A DNA stretch of 63,537 nt from Actinophytocola sp. (GTDB taxonomy: Bacteria > Actinomycetota > Actinomycetes > Mycobacteriales > Pseudonocardiaceae): the NCBI GenBank assembly GCA_009377475.1, contig WHTY01000018.1, forward strand, positions 1-63,537. The letters run 5' to 3'. Every line of letters starts with the position of its first letter. Positions within the stretch are counted from its first letter, which is position 1. Under the pieces are notes generated by a model, which saw only the letters and a program-made list of their open reading frames with translations, searched no databases and had not been told where the DNA came from. This document shows positions 18,092 to 26,815 of the stretch, in pieces. A program made the position numbers and the translations under genes.

Positions 18092-19237
18092 ATGCGCGTC
18101 GGGATCAACCTGCTCACTGACGATCCGGCGAACCCGTCAGGGGCGCACTGGTTCTGGACGCGGGTGATCCCCGAGATGGCCAGCCGTCTCACCGGCGACG
18201 AGCAGTTGCACCTGCTGGTCAGCCCGGCCTCCCGCGCGTCGCACACCGGCTACGGCCCCGGCGTCCGCCACATCACGTTCCCGTGGTCGAACGAGCGCCG
18301 GAACCTGCGCACCGCCAGCGAGCACCTGTACTCGCCGCTGCGGCTGCCGCTGTCCGGCATCGACGTCTTCAACACGCTGATGGCGCCGATCGTGCGGCCC
18401 GCCCCGGGGCTGGTGGTGCACTTCAAGACGTTGCACGCCTACACCGCGCCCGGTTCGGTGAGCCCCGCCGCGCGGCTGTACCGGCGGCTGAGCTACCCCC
18501 GCACCGCGCGGGTCGCCGACGCGATCATCATCAACTCGGAGAGCCTGCGCCACGAGGTGACGCACTACCTCGACGTCGACCCGGCCAAGCTGCACCTGAT
18601 CCCGGAGGCCGTCGACCACGAGCTGTTCCACCCTGGCGACAGCGAGCATGCCCGGCACACGCTGCGGCTGCGCTACGGCGTGACGAAGCCGTTCGTGCTG
18701 TTCGTGTCGTCGTTGTGGCCGTACAAGAACTGCGCCGGGTTGCTGCGGGCGTTCGCCGCTGCCAAGCGCGAGCTGGGTGACCGGCAACTGGTGATCGTCG
18801 GACCCGGCCGCGACGGTCCGCACGCCGCCGAGCTGGCCACGCTCGCCCGTGAGCTGGGCATCGCCGACGACGTCGTGTGGGTCGGTGGGGTGCCGATCAC
18901 CGAGACGGTGCTGTTCTACCGGGCGGCCGACGTGTTCGTGTACCCGTCGTTCAACGAGACGTTCGGGCTGCCGATCCTGGAGGCGATGGCGACCGGCTGC
19001 CCCGTGGTGACGTCGAACATCAGCGCCATGCCGGAGACGGCGGGCGGCGCGGCACTCCTGGCGGATCCGTCCGACCCGGACGCGATCGGGCAGGCGATCC
19101 TCCACGCCTGCGGGCCATCCGGCGAGGGACTGCGGGAGAAGGGTCTGGTGCGGGCGAGCGAGTTCTCGTGGGCGCGCACCGCCGAGCGCACCCTCGACGT
19201 CTATCGCGCGGTGTACGCCAGGCGGGGTGGTCGGTGA
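18092..19237 (+). CDS. GT4 family glycosyltransferase
   Basis: 381-residue GT-B transferase. It begins MRVGINLLTDDPANPSGAHW. The donor domain contains FVLFVSSLWPYKN (about 205) and the EX7E region FNETFGLPILEAMATG (about 287-302), typical of the RfaB/PimB superfamily. Four bases after the GmhB-GmhA stop; its stop shares a base with the following SDR gene. The ribosome site is weak, and an upstream in-frame ATG at 18062 lies in the previous gene. In a heptose-supplying operon a heptosyltransferase of the GT4 type is possible, but that is inference only. Confidence 0.87.
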   Translation: MRVGINLLTDDPANPSGAHWFWTRVIPEMASRLTGDEQLHLLVSPASRASHTGYGPGVRHITFPWSNERRNLRTASEHLYSPLRLPLSGIDVFNTLMAPIVRPAPGLVVHFKTLHAYTAPGSVSPAARLYRRLSYPRTARVADAIIINSESLRHEVTHYLDVDPAKLHLIPEAVDHELFHPGDSEHARHTLRLRYGVTKPFVLFVSSLWPYKNCAGLLRAFAAAKRELGDRQLVIVGPGRDGPHAAELATLARELGIADDVVWVGGVPITETVLFYRAADVFVYPSFNETFGLPILEAMATGCPVVTSNISAMPETAGGAALLADPSDPDAIGQAILHACGPSGEGLREKGLVRASEFSWARTAERTLDVYRAVYARRGGR

Positions 19238-20367
19238 TGCGGATTCTGGTCACCGGCGGCGCCGGGTTCATCGGCTCGCACACCTGCGACCGGCTGGTCG
19301 CGCTCGGCCACGACGTCATCGTGCTCGACGCCGTCAACGCGCCCGTGCACCCCGGCCCGAGGCCGCAGTACCTCACGCCGGGCGTCGAGCTGTTCATCGG
19401 CGACGTCCGCAACCGGGAGCTGTTGGCGAACCTGCTGCGCCGGGTCGACGCGGTCTACCACTTCGCGGCGCACCAGGACTATCTGCCGGACTTCGCGTCG
19501 TTCACCGACGTCAACGTGACCGCGACGGCGCTGCTGTACGAGATCATCGTCGCCGAGCGGCTGGACATCACGCGGGTCGTGCTCGCGTCGTCGCAGGCGG
19601 CGCTGGGCGAAGGGTTGTACGTCTGTGCCGAGCACGGCGAGCAGGTGCCCGACATGCGCCCGGAGTCGCAGCTCGCGGCGGGCCGCTGGGAGCACACCTG
19701 CCCGGTCTGCGACGGCGAGCTGCGGATGCTGCCGACGCCGGAGCGCGTGACGAACCCGCAGAACCCGTACGGCATGTCCAAGCTGGCTGGCGAGACGATG
19801 GCGCTCAACCTGGGCCGCCGCTACGGCGTCCCCACGGTGGCGCTGCGCTACAGCATCGTGCAGGGGCCTCGGCAGTCGGTGTACAACGCCTACTCCGGCG
19901 CGTGCCGCATCTTCTGCCTGCACTACGCGCAGGGCAGCGCGCCGACGTTGTACGAGGACGGCCAGGCGATCCGCGACTACGTCAACATCGACGACGTCGT
20001 TGACGCGAACGTGCTCGCGCTGACCGACGAACGGGCGGTCGGCAGGGCGTTCAACGTCGGCGGCGGCACGCCGTACACGACTCAGGAGTTCGCGGAGATC
20101 GTGCGCGCGCAGTACGGCTCGGACGAGCCTGCGCGGATCACCGGCGAGTACCGCTTCGGCGACACCCGCCACATCCTGTCCGACATCGACGCGCTGCGGC
20201 AGCTCGGCTGGACGCCCCGGCACACGCCGAAGGACTCCGTCGCGCGGTACGCCGAGTGGCTGGCGGGCAAGGACGGTCTCGACGACGTCCTCAGCCACGC
20301 GACGGCGACGATGCGGCAGCTCGGGGTAGTCCGGCCGGTGCGGTCGGAATCGGGTGGCGACTCATGA
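19237..20367 (+). CDS. Extended SDR sugar-nucleotide epimerase/dehydratase
   Basis: 376-residue NAD-dependent short-chain dehydrogenase of the extended type. GGAGFIGSH (residues 7-15) is the cofactor site, and the YxxxK catalytic pair is YGMSKLAGE near residue 184. A distinctive insert with Cys, His and a CPVC knuckle (about residues 130-165) looks able to hold zinc and recalls dTDP-rhamnose 4-epimerases of the WbiB type. It overlaps both neighbours, lying between a glycosyltransferase and the heptose kinase, so its substrate may be a nucleotide heptose or deoxysugar. The specific reaction is not assignable. Confidence 0.85.
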   Translation: MRILVTGGAGFIGSHTCDRLVALGHDVIVLDAVNAPVHPGPRPQYLTPGVELFIGDVRNRELLANLLRRVDAVYHFAAHQDYLPDFASFTDVNVTATALLYEIIVAERLDITRVVLASSQAALGEGLYVCAEHGEQVPDMRPESQLAAGRWEHTCPVCDGELRMLPTPERVTNPQNPYGMSKLAGETMALNLGRRYGVPTVALRYSIVQGPRQSVYNAYSGACRIFCLHYAQGSAPTLYEDGQAIRDYVNIDDVVDANVLALTDERAVGRAFNVGGGTPYTTQEFAEIVRAQYGSDEPARITGEYRFGDTRHILSDIDALRQLGWTPRHTPKDSVARYAEWLAGKDGLDDVLSHATATMRQLGVVRPVRSESGGDS

Positions 20368-21353
20368 TCATCACGCAGACGCCGTTGCGAATCGGCCTCG
20401 TCGGCGGCGGGACGGACCTGCCGAGCTACTACCGCGAACACGGCGGCAGGGTGCTCAACGCCGCCATCGACAAGTACGTCTACGTCATCGTCAAGCAGCG
20501 CTTCGACGACGACATCTACGTCAACTACTCGCGCAAGGAGATCGTCTCCCGGGTGGAGGACCTGCAGCACGAGCTGGTGCGCGAGGCGCTGCACATGACC
20601 GGCGTGCGGGGCGGCATCGAGCTGACCACGCTGGCGGACATCCCGGCGGCCGGGTCAGGGCTCGGGTCGTCGTCCGCGGTGACGGTGGGGCTGCTGCACG
20701 CACTGTATGCCTACACCGGCACCCAGGTGTCAGCGGCGGAGCTGGCCGAGCGCGCCTGCACCATCGAGATCGACCGCTGCCGCAAGCCGATCGGCAAGCA
20801 GGACCAGTACGCGGCGGCGTTCGGCGGGGTGTGCGATATCCACTTCGGACAGGGCGACCGCGTGGCGTTGCACGAGCTGGCACTGGAACCCGTGGTACGG
20901 CGGCGATTGCAGAGCGAGCTGCTGCTGTTCTTCACCGGCATCACCCGCGACGCCAACGTGATCCTCGGCGAGCAGAACGCCAACATCTCCGACCGGCTGC
21001 CGCAGCTCAACCTGCTGCGCGACCTCGCGGCAGAGGCCGCAAGTGGCCTGCGCGCCGGGGACGTCACCGCGCTGGGCACCGCGCTGTGTAAGAGCTGGGA
21101 AGCCAAGCGCAGCCTCGCGTCAGGCGTCTCGAACCCGCAGATCGACGAGGCCGTCGAGGCGGCGCTGGCGGCTGGTGCCACGGGCGCGAAGGTCACCGGC
21201 GCTGGCGGCGGCGGGTTCCTGCTGGTGACGTGCCCGGTGGAGCATCAAGCCGCCGTGCGCGAGCGGCTGTCGGGAATGAAGGAGCTGCCGATCAAGCTGG
21301 AGCCGCTGGGTTCCCGGGTGATCTTCAACGTCCACCGCGACATCTGGAGCTGA
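20364..21353 (+). CDS. GHMP kinase, HddA-like heptose 7-phosphate 1-kinase
   Basis: Phosphorylates D-glycero-D-manno-heptose 7-phosphate at C1, upstream of nucleotide activation. 329 residues. The N-terminal RIGLVGGGTDLPSYY and the ATP-binding motif PAAGSGLGSSSA (about 96-107) are characteristic of HddA, as is KQDQYAAAFGG. A C-terminal GHMP motif GAKVTGAGGGGFLL is present. It is coupled by ATGA to the SDR. With the GmhB-GmhA fusion, it makes a near-complete GDP-heptose route; no dedicated HddC guanylyltransferase is seen nearby, though a cytidylyltransferase-like gene lies at 35601-36413. Confidence 0.88.
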   Translation: MIITQTPLRIGLVGGGTDLPSYYREHGGRVLNAAIDKYVYVIVKQRFDDDIYVNYSRKEIVSRVEDLQHELVREALHMTGVRGGIELTTLADIPAAGSGLGSSSAVTVGLLHALYAYTGTQVSAAELAERACTIEIDRCRKPIGKQDQYAAAFGGVCDIHFGQGDRVALHELALEPVVRRRLQSELLLFFTGITRDANVILGEQNANISDRLPQLNLLRDLAAEAASGLRAGDVTALGTALCKSWEAKRSLASGVSNPQIDEAVEAALAAGATGAKVTGAGGGGFLLVTCPVEHQAAVRERLSGMKELPIKLEPLGSRVIFNVHRDIWS

Positions 21354-21357
21354 CCCG

Positions 21358-22230
21358 ATGTCTCGGCGGCTCTGCTCCACGGCCGCGTACCCGCCCGCGT
21401 TGCCCGCGATCGCGGCATACCGGCTGCCGGACACGCGACTGCCGCTACCTCGCGAGCCGCTGGCGCCATCGTCGTGGCAGGACGTGCTGCGGGGAGCGTG
21501 GCGGCATCGGGTGACCGGCGCGCTCGCGGCCGCCGTGCACGACGGCGCCATGGCCGCCACCGACGAGCAGCGCCGCGAGGCCGTCGCGCAACACCGCACC
21601 GCAGCGCTCCGGGTGTTGTTCCTCGAACGGGAACTGGCCGCGATCGTGGCACGACTATCGCGAGCGGACGTGGCCACCCGCGTGCTCAAAGGACCCGCCT
21701 GCGCCCGGCTCGACTACCCGGACCCCGCGCTACGGTCGTTCCACGACATCGACCTGCTGGTGCGCGCGGACGACATCGACCGCGCGGCCACGACGATGCG
21801 CGCGGCGGGCTACCGACGCACGCTCGCCGAGCCGAGGCCGGGATTCGATCGGCGCTTCGACAAGGGCATGACGCTGATCCCACCCGCTGGCTACGAGCTG
21901 GACGTCCACCGCACGTTCGTGCTGGGACCGTGGGGCGTGCTGGTGGACCTCGACGAACTCTGGCGCGACAACGGCGAGCCCGTGGTGGTGGCTGGCGACA
22001 CGATGGCGGCGCTGTCGTTGCCGCATCGGCTGCTGCATGCCTGCTACCACGCCGCCCTCGGTGACTGGCCGCTGCGGCTGGGGTCGTTGCGTGATGTCGC
22101 GGAGCTGCTGCGGCGGATGGAGGTTGCGGGCGCGCCCGGCTCCGTGCAGGCCGACACTGTGCGCGCGATCGCGGCACGCTGGGGCGTCGAGGCGGTCCTC
22201 GCGGCGGGTCATTGGCGTAACGCAGCGTGA
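21358..22230 (+). CDS. Nucleotidyltransferase-family protein (PF14907-like), probably 3'-truncated
   Basis: 290 residues of unknown reaction. The central TRVLKGPACARLDYP, the SFHDIDLLVRADD acidic pair (about 122-134) and the ELDVHRTF segment match the uncharacterised nucleotidyltransferase family often found beside lasso-peptide and other RiPP genes. The last codons run into DNA antisense to an asparagine-synthase fragment, so the C-terminus looks replaced by a rearrangement near 22205-22220. It starts 4 bp after the heptose kinase and so would be co-transcribed with the glycan operon. It may be non-functional. Confidence 0.65.
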   Translation: MSRRLCSTAAYPPALPAIAAYRLPDTRLPLPREPLAPSSWQDVLRGAWRHRVTGALAAAVHDGAMAATDEQRREAVAQHRTAALRVLFLERELAAIVARLSRADVATRVLKGPACARLDYPDPALRSFHDIDLLVRADDIDRAATTMRAAGYRRTLAEPRPGFDRRFDKGMTLIPPAGYELDVHRTFVLGPWGVLVDLDELWRDNGEPVVVAGDTMAALSLPHRLLHACYHAALGDWPLRLGSLRDVAELLRRMEVAGAPGSVQADTVRAIAARWGVEAVLAAGHWRNAA

Positions 22231-22552
22231 GCGCGACCGGCGACTCGTATCCTTCGCGCACCGCCACGTCGGCTGCGACGGCGAGCAGCAAAGACGAGTC
22301 CCTGCCGCCGGAGAAGGCAACAACACAGGGCCGCCGCCGCAACGCCGGACGCAACAGGGCACGCAGCGCGCGGACTGGGTCCGCGTCCAGGTCTGGGGTA
22401 GCTGCCTGGCGATCTGCGTCCGATGGCCGCGCTGGTCGCGCCCGCCACGGTCGCGATTCGATCGGGTACCCGAAGGCGATATCGACCGCCGCCAGAACGG
22501 GCAGGCCGGTCGGCCCGATTCGCAGCGGTTCATCGCGGGTGAGGAGCACCAT
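22204..22552 (-). pseudogene. Truncated asparagine-synthase family protein (lasso-cyclase-like)
   Basis: Only the first part of the protein is left. It opens MVLLTRDEPLRIGPTGLPV and reaches the ATP PP-loop VVAFSGGRDSSLLLAVA at about residues 80-96; recognisable similarity ends soon after, at LTLRYANDPP. From there the frame runs antisense through the 3' end of the nucleotidyltransferase gene. A complete member would need several hundred more residues. It begins 8 bp after the PqqD-like gene, as in RiPP operons. The 3' limit given is approximate. Confidence 0.7.
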
Positions 22553-22560
22553 TGGTTCCG

Positions 22561-22812
22561 TCAGTGCACCAATCCTTCGTCGCGCAAGCGTGCGACGAAG
22601 GATTCGACATCGCGGTGTGCCACGGCGTGGTCCACGTCGTACTCGGCGACGATGGTGTCGACGAGGTCGTCCACCGACCTGTCTTCGGCGAGCAACTCGA
22701 ACAAGCGGACGCCGACACCTCTGATCGTGAAGTACCGCGACCTCGGCAGATTGAGCACGATCGTCTCGTCGCCGATCGTGCGGGCCGAGGTGTCAGCCAA
22801 CCGAACGCGCAT
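22561..22812 (-). CDS. PqqD family protein (RiPP recognition element)
   Basis: 83-residue protein. MRVRLADTSARTIGDE and the segment ETIVLNLPRSRYFTIRGVG followed by LFELLAEDRSVDDLV match PqqD/lasso-B1 proteins, which bind the leader of a ribosomal peptide and deliver it to the modifying enzyme. An AAGGGGG site precedes the ATG; an in-frame ATG 33 bp upstream is possible. It lies directly before the truncated asparagine-synthase gene. I saw no B2 protease gene and no convincing precursor peptide nearby, so it seems to be an orphan remnant. Confidence 0.8.
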   Translation of the reverse strand: MRVRLADTSARTIGDETIVLNLPRSRYFTIRGVGVRLFELLAEDRSVDDLVDTIVAEYDVDHAVAHRDVESFVARLRDEGLVH

Positions 22813-22898
22813 GATGCCCCCTTGTTCTGCGCAAGCATGGGTCATTTCCAGGTTCGCTTTGACGTGGTGACCTGTTACGCCGAACCTCGTGCGTACAG

Positions 22899-24341
22899 CT
22901 AGAACGGCGGTGGTCCGGGGTCGGGTGGCTCGGGTGGCTCCTCTTGCGGCTCCGGTGGTTCCGCGCCGGGCTCCGGCGGTGGCTCGGGCTCGGGTTCGGG
23001 CGGTGGCTCGGGTTCGGGTTCGGCGATGCGTGGCGCGCGGGGCCGGTATTTGCGGCCGGTGGGTGTGGTGATCGTCAGCGTGTCCTCGTGGAACTCGAAC
23101 TGCCATCCCGGCCGGTCCTTCAACCTGTGGTGGCGGCGGCAGAGACAGACGAGGAGTTTGGCGTCGGTGGTGCCGTGGTGCTGCCATTCGACGCTGTGGT
23201 CGGTATCGCACCGCCTCGACGGCCGGTTACAGCCCGGCACCAAACACCGCTGGTCACGGGCACGAACGTAATCGCCCAGCTGCGCCGGTGGCTTGTAGCG
23301 GTGTCGTCCCATCTCCAGCAACTGGCCGGTTGGAGAGTCGGTCAAGAGGCGTCGCCACGTGCATCTCGGGTCGGCAGCCATCTCACGGGCAATATCCGCT
23401 GGAATGGGTCCGTAGCCTTCTAGGTCGCCAGGCAGATCGCGTGTCCCGAGTAGCGTGGTCACGGGAACGGTGATCTGGATCTGCACGTGCCGGTAGCTCT
23501 GCCGCTTGCCGAGGAGCAGCTCGGTGAGGACGTCGGCGCGGATGGCGTCGAGGCTGCGTTCGTCGCGACGCGTCTTGTCGGATTTGGCGATCGCGTCGAT
23601 CCGTCCGTATATTGCGCACGCCGTTTCGGCGGGCAGGTAGGCGCAGAGGTCGGCCATGCCGTTCTCGGCGAACCGCAGCTCCAGCCTGCGGTCTTCCCGG
23701 CATCGCCGCACCCGCTCGGCAGCGCCATCAGGATCGAGCTTGTCCACCCGATACCGCGCGGAACGTTGGATCGACGCCCCATCTCGACCCGCAAGCAGCG
23801 GCTCCATCGCGGCGTCGAGCTGGTCGGCGTGCTCATCCGAGAGCAACGCGCCCGTCTCCACCACCTTCTCAGCCTTGCTGACGTCCACATCGCCACGCTC
23901 CAATGCCGCCAACAACCGAGGAAAACGACGCGCGATCTGCGTAGCCAGCTCGACCTGACGATCAGCCTGATGCCGCCCCACCGCCAACGCGAGACCCACC
24001 TCGTCAGCAGTCTCCCGCTCACAACCACGGCGCTTACGCAACTCCGCGATGGCATTCAACTGCACCGCCTGCACCTGACCGATCAGACGTTGAGAGAGCT
24101 TCGCGACCTCAACGAGACTGTCCGCGTCCACATCAGCCCACCCGACATCACCGAGACGCAGCACATCTTCCGGGCCAGACAACCCACCTTTGAGCAGGCC
24201 CTCATCGTCTGGTGCGCCCTCGAGCACGGAGTCGCATTCGCCCTCGGGATCCGGCGTGCCAGCAGCTTCGGGCACGCCCTCACGTTCGCGATCACTATCG
24301 CTCCGGGAATCCTGCTCGCCGTTGAACTCCGGCTCCGACAT
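22899..24341 (-). CDS. DUF222/HNH endonuclease domain protein (13E12 repeat family)
   Basis: 480 residues. DUF222 region (about 75-330) with LIGQVQAVQLNAIAELRKR and ADVLTELLLGKR; C-terminal HNH nuclease-like domain with CLVPGCNRPSRRCDTDH (about 395) and LVCLCRRHHRLKD (about 424). The last 50 residues are a Pro-Glu-rich tail built from PEPEPPPEP-like repeats. The family is multicopy in mycobacteria and relatives, and some copies are LexA-regulated there. The ATG at 24341 has an AGGGGTGAGG site; a longer in-frame start exists at 24383. The cellular role is unknown. Confidence 0.88.
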   Translation of the reverse strand: MSEPEFNGEQDSRSDSDREREGVPEAAGTPDPEGECDSVLEGAPDDEGLLKGGLSGPEDVLRLGDVGWADVDADSLVEVAKLSQRLIGQVQAVQLNAIAELRKRRGCERETADEVGLALAVGRHQADRQVELATQIARRFPRLLAALERGDVDVSKAEKVVETGALLSDEHADQLDAAMEPLLAGRDGASIQRSARYRVDKLDPDGAAERVRRCREDRRLELRFAENGMADLCAYLPAETACAIYGRIDAIAKSDKTRRDERSLDAIRADVLTELLLGKRQSYRHVQIQITVPVTTLLGTRDLPGDLEGYGPIPADIAREMAADPRCTWRRLLTDSPTGQLLEMGRHRYKPPAQLGDYVRARDQRCLVPGCNRPSRRCDTDHSVEWQHHGTTDAKLLVCLCRRHHRLKDRPGWQFEFHEDTLTITTPTGRKYRPRAPRIAEPEPEPPPEPEPEPPPEPGAEPPEPQEEPPEPPDPGPPPF

Positions 24342-24411
24342 TGGCCTCACCCCCTGCCGCGCGTGTTGACATTGACTCGTCATCCCGCGCCCCCATGGGA
24401 GGCCTGCGACT

Positions 24412-24441
24412 ACTCTAGTCGAACTAGCGTTCTATACGCAA
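24412..24441 (-). promoter_or_regulatory. Candidate LexA-controlled promoter of the HNH gene
   Basis: On the minus strand a TTGCGT (-35, 24436-24441) and TAGAGT (-10, 24412-24417) are 18 bp apart. Inside the spacer, 24419-24434 reads TCGAACTAGCGTTCTA on the plus strand, one base from the actinobacterial SOS consensus TCGAAC-N4-GTTCGA. The start codon is 71 bp downstream of the -10. The geometry is that of a repressor blocking RNA polymerase. Confidence 0.65.
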
Positions 24442-24682
24442 GGGTTGCGTCACCTGCGAATCCCACCCAGAGGTGTGATTCGCGAACGGGGTTCGCACGG
24501 CATCCGTCGCCGTAGCATGAAACACCCAACGCAGCACAGGCCGCAGCACCGCACCCCGCGACCGGCATGTCGAACTCGAGATCGGAACGCAGTTACGTAG
24601 CCGTATACGTGGACTCACGGCTTCACGTTCGCGTGTGCTCAGCAAAGCTGGCAGTTCCGACTGCTCCCACGCGAGGTGGCGC

Positions 24683-26722
24683 GTGGCCGAACACGGTCAC
24701 CACGAACCCGACCATCGACACGAACCACTACGGCGGCGACACGAAGCACGGCGTTCCGAAGCACAACAGCGGCACGAGCCACGACGCCCGAAACGCCGAC
24801 CGCGCCGCGCGCTCGCCGCCGTGCTGCTCAGCGCCGCGACCGCCGTCGTGATCATCGGCGCTGTCACGGTGCTCCCCACCAGCGCCGAACCCCCCGCTTC
24901 CGAAGCCCCTGCGTCGGAAGTCGCGGTGGCACGCACCGTCGTCTGCCTCACCGACGCGCAGGGCCAATGCTCCATCGGACACCCGCTCGGCGTCGTGCCC
25001 ACACAGATCGAGGTCACCCCGTCGCTGCCGCCGCGCGCCCGCGCGTATGACGTGACCGTCGTGCCAGGGTCCGCGACCGACGATGAGTTCGCGGTGCGCG
25101 CCGAGCGACACAACGGCAAGCCGAAGTCGTTCAGTCGTATCCGCTTCGACTACCGCGCCTCAACCGATGCCCAACTCGGCGTGGTCACGGCGTCGCTGAC
25201 GTCGGAGAGCGACGCAGCGCCAGCCCCCGCACCGACCACGACCAGCACGACGACAACCAACGCGGCAAGCCCCACGACCACGACAGCTGACACAACGACG
25301 TCGCACGAAACCACCGCGCCGACCACCTCCGACACCGCCCTCCCCGCAGGCGCCACCAAGGTCTGCGGCACGGACGCGCTCGACGGGCCGGACACCCCGC
25401 CCGTGGGTGCCGTCGTCGTCGCGGCCGGCGACAACAGCGGTGTCGACTTCAGCCGCCCGGACACCACCTACTGGTTCGCACCAGGCGTGCACACGCTCGG
25501 CTCCGGCGAGTACGACCAGATCGCGCCCGGCGACAACGCGAGGTTCGTCGGGGCACCTGGCGCGATCCTCGACGGCAGGCACACCAACCGCTACGCCTTC
25601 ACCCAACACGCGAGCGGCGTGACGATCCGTCACCTCACGATCCGCAACTTCGTCGCGCCCACCAACGAGGGCGTGGTCAACCACGACTCCGGCGACGGCT
25701 GGACGATCGCGCGCAACACGCTGATCAACAACCAGGGTGCGGCTATGATGGCGGGCTCCGGCCAGCGCGTGATCGGCAACTGCGTCGCCCACAATGGACA
25801 GTACGGGCTCAACGCCTTCCAGGCGGGCAACCAGATCCGCGGCCTCACCCTCAAAGGCAACGAGTTCGCGGGCAACCACACCGCCGACCTGGAGACCCAG
25901 ATCCCCGGATGCGGGTGCAGCGGCGCAATGAAGTTCTGGTCGGTCGACGGCGCGGAGATCACCGGCAACTGGATCCACGACAACCACGGACCCGGCATCT
26001 GGGCCGACACCAACAACAACGACTTCCTCATCCAGCGCAACCTGATCGAGCGCAACGACGGCCAGGCGTTCTTCTACGAGATCTCCTACAACGCGGTGCT
26101 GCGCGACAACGTGATCCGGCACAACACCTGGGTCACCGGCCGTGAGTTCGCCGATCGCGACGATCCGTTCCCGATCGGCACCGTGTACCTGTCGGAGGCT
26201 GGCGGCGAGCCTCGCGTGCCAGCGCCGGGCTCGGTCATCGAGATCAGCGGCAACCGGTTCGTCAACAACTGGGGCGGCATCGTCGGCTGGGAGAACGCCG
26301 ACCGGTTCTGCGGCACCAACACCACCAGCGAGTGCACCCTGCTGATCGGCGAGGACAACGGCTCCCGTTGCGCGCCACCGGGCATCAACTCCGAGCCGGA
26401 GTACTCCGACTGCCGCTGGAAGACGCAACGACTGCGCATCCACGACAACGTCTTCGCGCACGAGCCCGCGCAGATCGACGGCGGCTGCCCGGCGGGGTAC
26501 TGCGGCGTGTCGGCGCTGTTCGCCAACTACGGCAGCTGGCCGGACTGGTCGCCGTACCACGGCCGCGCGGTGCAGCAGGCGATCACGTTCGAGCAGGACA
26601 ACCGCTGGTTCGACAACGACTACACCGGGCCGTGGCGGTTCGTGCCGTACGAGACCGGCAGGCTGCTCACGCTGACCGAGTGGCAGGCCGCGCCGTACCA
26701 CCAGGACGCGGGCTCGAACTAA
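24683..26722 (+). CDS. Membrane-anchored right-handed beta-helix protein
   Basis: 679 residues. A basic, His- and Arg-rich N-terminus precedes one membrane helix (LAAVLLSAATAVVIIGAVTVL, about residues 40-60). An Ig-like domain follows (about 80-175), then a Thr/Ser/Pro-rich linker (about 180-220) and a C-terminal parallel beta-helix of about 440 residues. That helix is clearly paralogous to the lipoprotein at 13154-14656: both share GPGIWADTNNNDFLI, WVTGREFAD and RCAP/RCTRPGI-type blocks. The GTG at 24683 follows GAGGTGG. No catalytic signature was recognised; binding or remodelling of the exported glycan is the natural guess. Confidence 0.75.
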   Translation: MAEHGHHEPDHRHEPLRRRHEARRSEAQQRHEPRRPKRRPRRALAAVLLSAATAVVIIGAVTVLPTSAEPPASEAPASEVAVARTVVCLTDAQGQCSIGHPLGVVPTQIEVTPSLPPRARAYDVTVVPGSATDDEFAVRAERHNGKPKSFSRIRFDYRASTDAQLGVVTASLTSESDAAPAPAPTTTSTTTTNAASPTTTTADTTTSHETTAPTTSDTALPAGATKVCGTDALDGPDTPPVGAVVVAAGDNSGVDFSRPDTTYWFAPGVHTLGSGEYDQIAPGDNARFVGAPGAILDGRHTNRYAFTQHASGVTIRHLTIRNFVAPTNEGVVNHDSGDGWTIARNTLINNQGAAMMAGSGQRVIGNCVAHNGQYGLNAFQAGNQIRGLTLKGNEFAGNHTADLETQIPGCGCSGAMKFWSVDGAEITGNWIHDNHGPGIWADTNNNDFLIQRNLIERNDGQAFFYEISYNAVLRDNVIRHNTWVTGREFADRDDPFPIGTVYLSEAGGEPRVPAPGSVIEISGNRFVNNWGGIVGWENADRFCGTNTTSECTLLIGEDNGSRCAPPGINSEPEYSDCRWKTQRLRIHDNVFAHEPAQIDGGCPAGYCGVSALFANYGSWPDWSPYHGRAVQQAITFEQDNRWFDNDYTGPWRFVPYETGRLLTLTEWQAAPYHQDAGSN

Positions 26723-26759
26723 TCACAAACGCGCATTCCGGCGTAACAGACAACACCGG

Positions 26760-26789
26760 CATATCGAATCTAACCCTAGAGACGATATG
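26760..26789. promoter_or_regulatory. Inverted repeat upstream of the dioxygenase-like gene
   Basis: CATATCG (26760-26766) and CGATATG (26783-26789) form a perfect 7-bp inverted repeat around a 16-base spacer containing CTAGAG. It ends 27 bp before the ATG at 26816 in an otherwise AT-richer gap, and could be an operator or a promoter element. No protein is assigned to it. Confidence 0.35.
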
Positions 26790-26815
26790 GGATCGGCGCC
26801 CGGGGAGGTTCTGTG

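Noticed and set aside
20521..20883. Antisense frames in the kinase gene
   Set aside because: Arg/Pro-rich antisense shadows of a well-conserved GHMP kinase.
22930..23030. Repeated GGCTCGGG-like units
   Set aside because: They encode the Pro-Glu-rich tail of the HNH protein, not a separate regulatory repeat.
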